Assembly (NCBI RefSeq): GCF_048771995.1
Contig: NC_133063.1
Location: 57,199,310 to 57,263,309 of the forward strand
Direction: 5' to 3'
Length of the DNA stretch: 64,000 nucleotides
Source: Taeniopygia guttata
Taxonomy: Eukaryota > Chordata > Aves > Passeriformes > Estrildidae
The notes under the pieces were generated by a model. The model was not told where the DNA came from. It worked only from the letters and a program-made list of their open reading frames with translations, and did not search any database. How positions within the stretch are numbered: the first letter of the stretch is position 1; each line of letters starts with the position of its first letter. Below, piece by piece: positions 63,964 through 64,000 of the stretch. The translations under genes were made by a program, and so were the position numbers.

Positions 63964-64000
63964 GTGAGCAGTATCTTAACATCTCAGGATCGCATTGGTA

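Overview
The window is vertebrate nuclear DNA, most likely from a bird and probably a passerine. It contains many old CR1 LINE fragments, which dominate bird genomes, and several solo retroviral LTRs of types I associate with songbirds. It has one compact CpG-island promoter and very little else that codes. The species and the Z-chromosome location suggested by synteny with human 5q12 are inferences.

Only one protein-coding exon is convincingly present: the first coding exon of ZSWIM6 (24381-24891, + strand). It starts at an ATG inside a strong CpG island and ends at a consensus GTGAGT donor in phase 1. It carries an apparent elongin-BC box and a CUL2 box, as expected for the receptor subunit of a cullin-RING ubiquitin ligase. 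The next ZSWIM6 exon, which begins with FHLSGTV in the family, is not in the window. Everything from 24892 to 64000 is therefore read as part of the large intron 1.

Layout. 1-8.9 kb is a repeat-rich upstream region: a truncated LTR at the left edge, CR1 copies on the minus strand, a solo LTR inserted into CR1, a second LTR of the same family that is itself split by another LTR, and a further candidate LTR at 8.3-8.9 kb. 8.9-14.6 kb is AT-rich with nothing recognised. 14.6-16.8 kb is a 2.1-kb LTR-type element with a clear target-site duplication. 17.3-18.7 kb is a sense CR1 copy with a decayed reverse transcriptase. 18.7-22.8 kb is unremarkable. 22.8-25.8 kb holds a small promoter-like patch with a near-consensus ZNF143 site, followed by the ZSWIM6 CpG island and exon 1. 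26-64 kb is AT-rich intron with simple repeats and one CR1 fragment.

The intron also holds five structured or regulatory-looking oddities. These are a near-perfect 42-bp-arm hairpin, a 102-bp dispersed duplication next to a 26-bp perfect palindrome, a second CpG island with a full CRE, GC boxes and an E2F site, a three-armed hairpin cluster, and a possible unannotated cassette exon at the right edge. The most useful leads are the intronic CpG island (55.9-56.7 kb), the hairpin (49.25 kb) and the recent-looking 102-bp duplication. I found no tRNA, rRNA, CRISPR array or prokaryotic-type feature.
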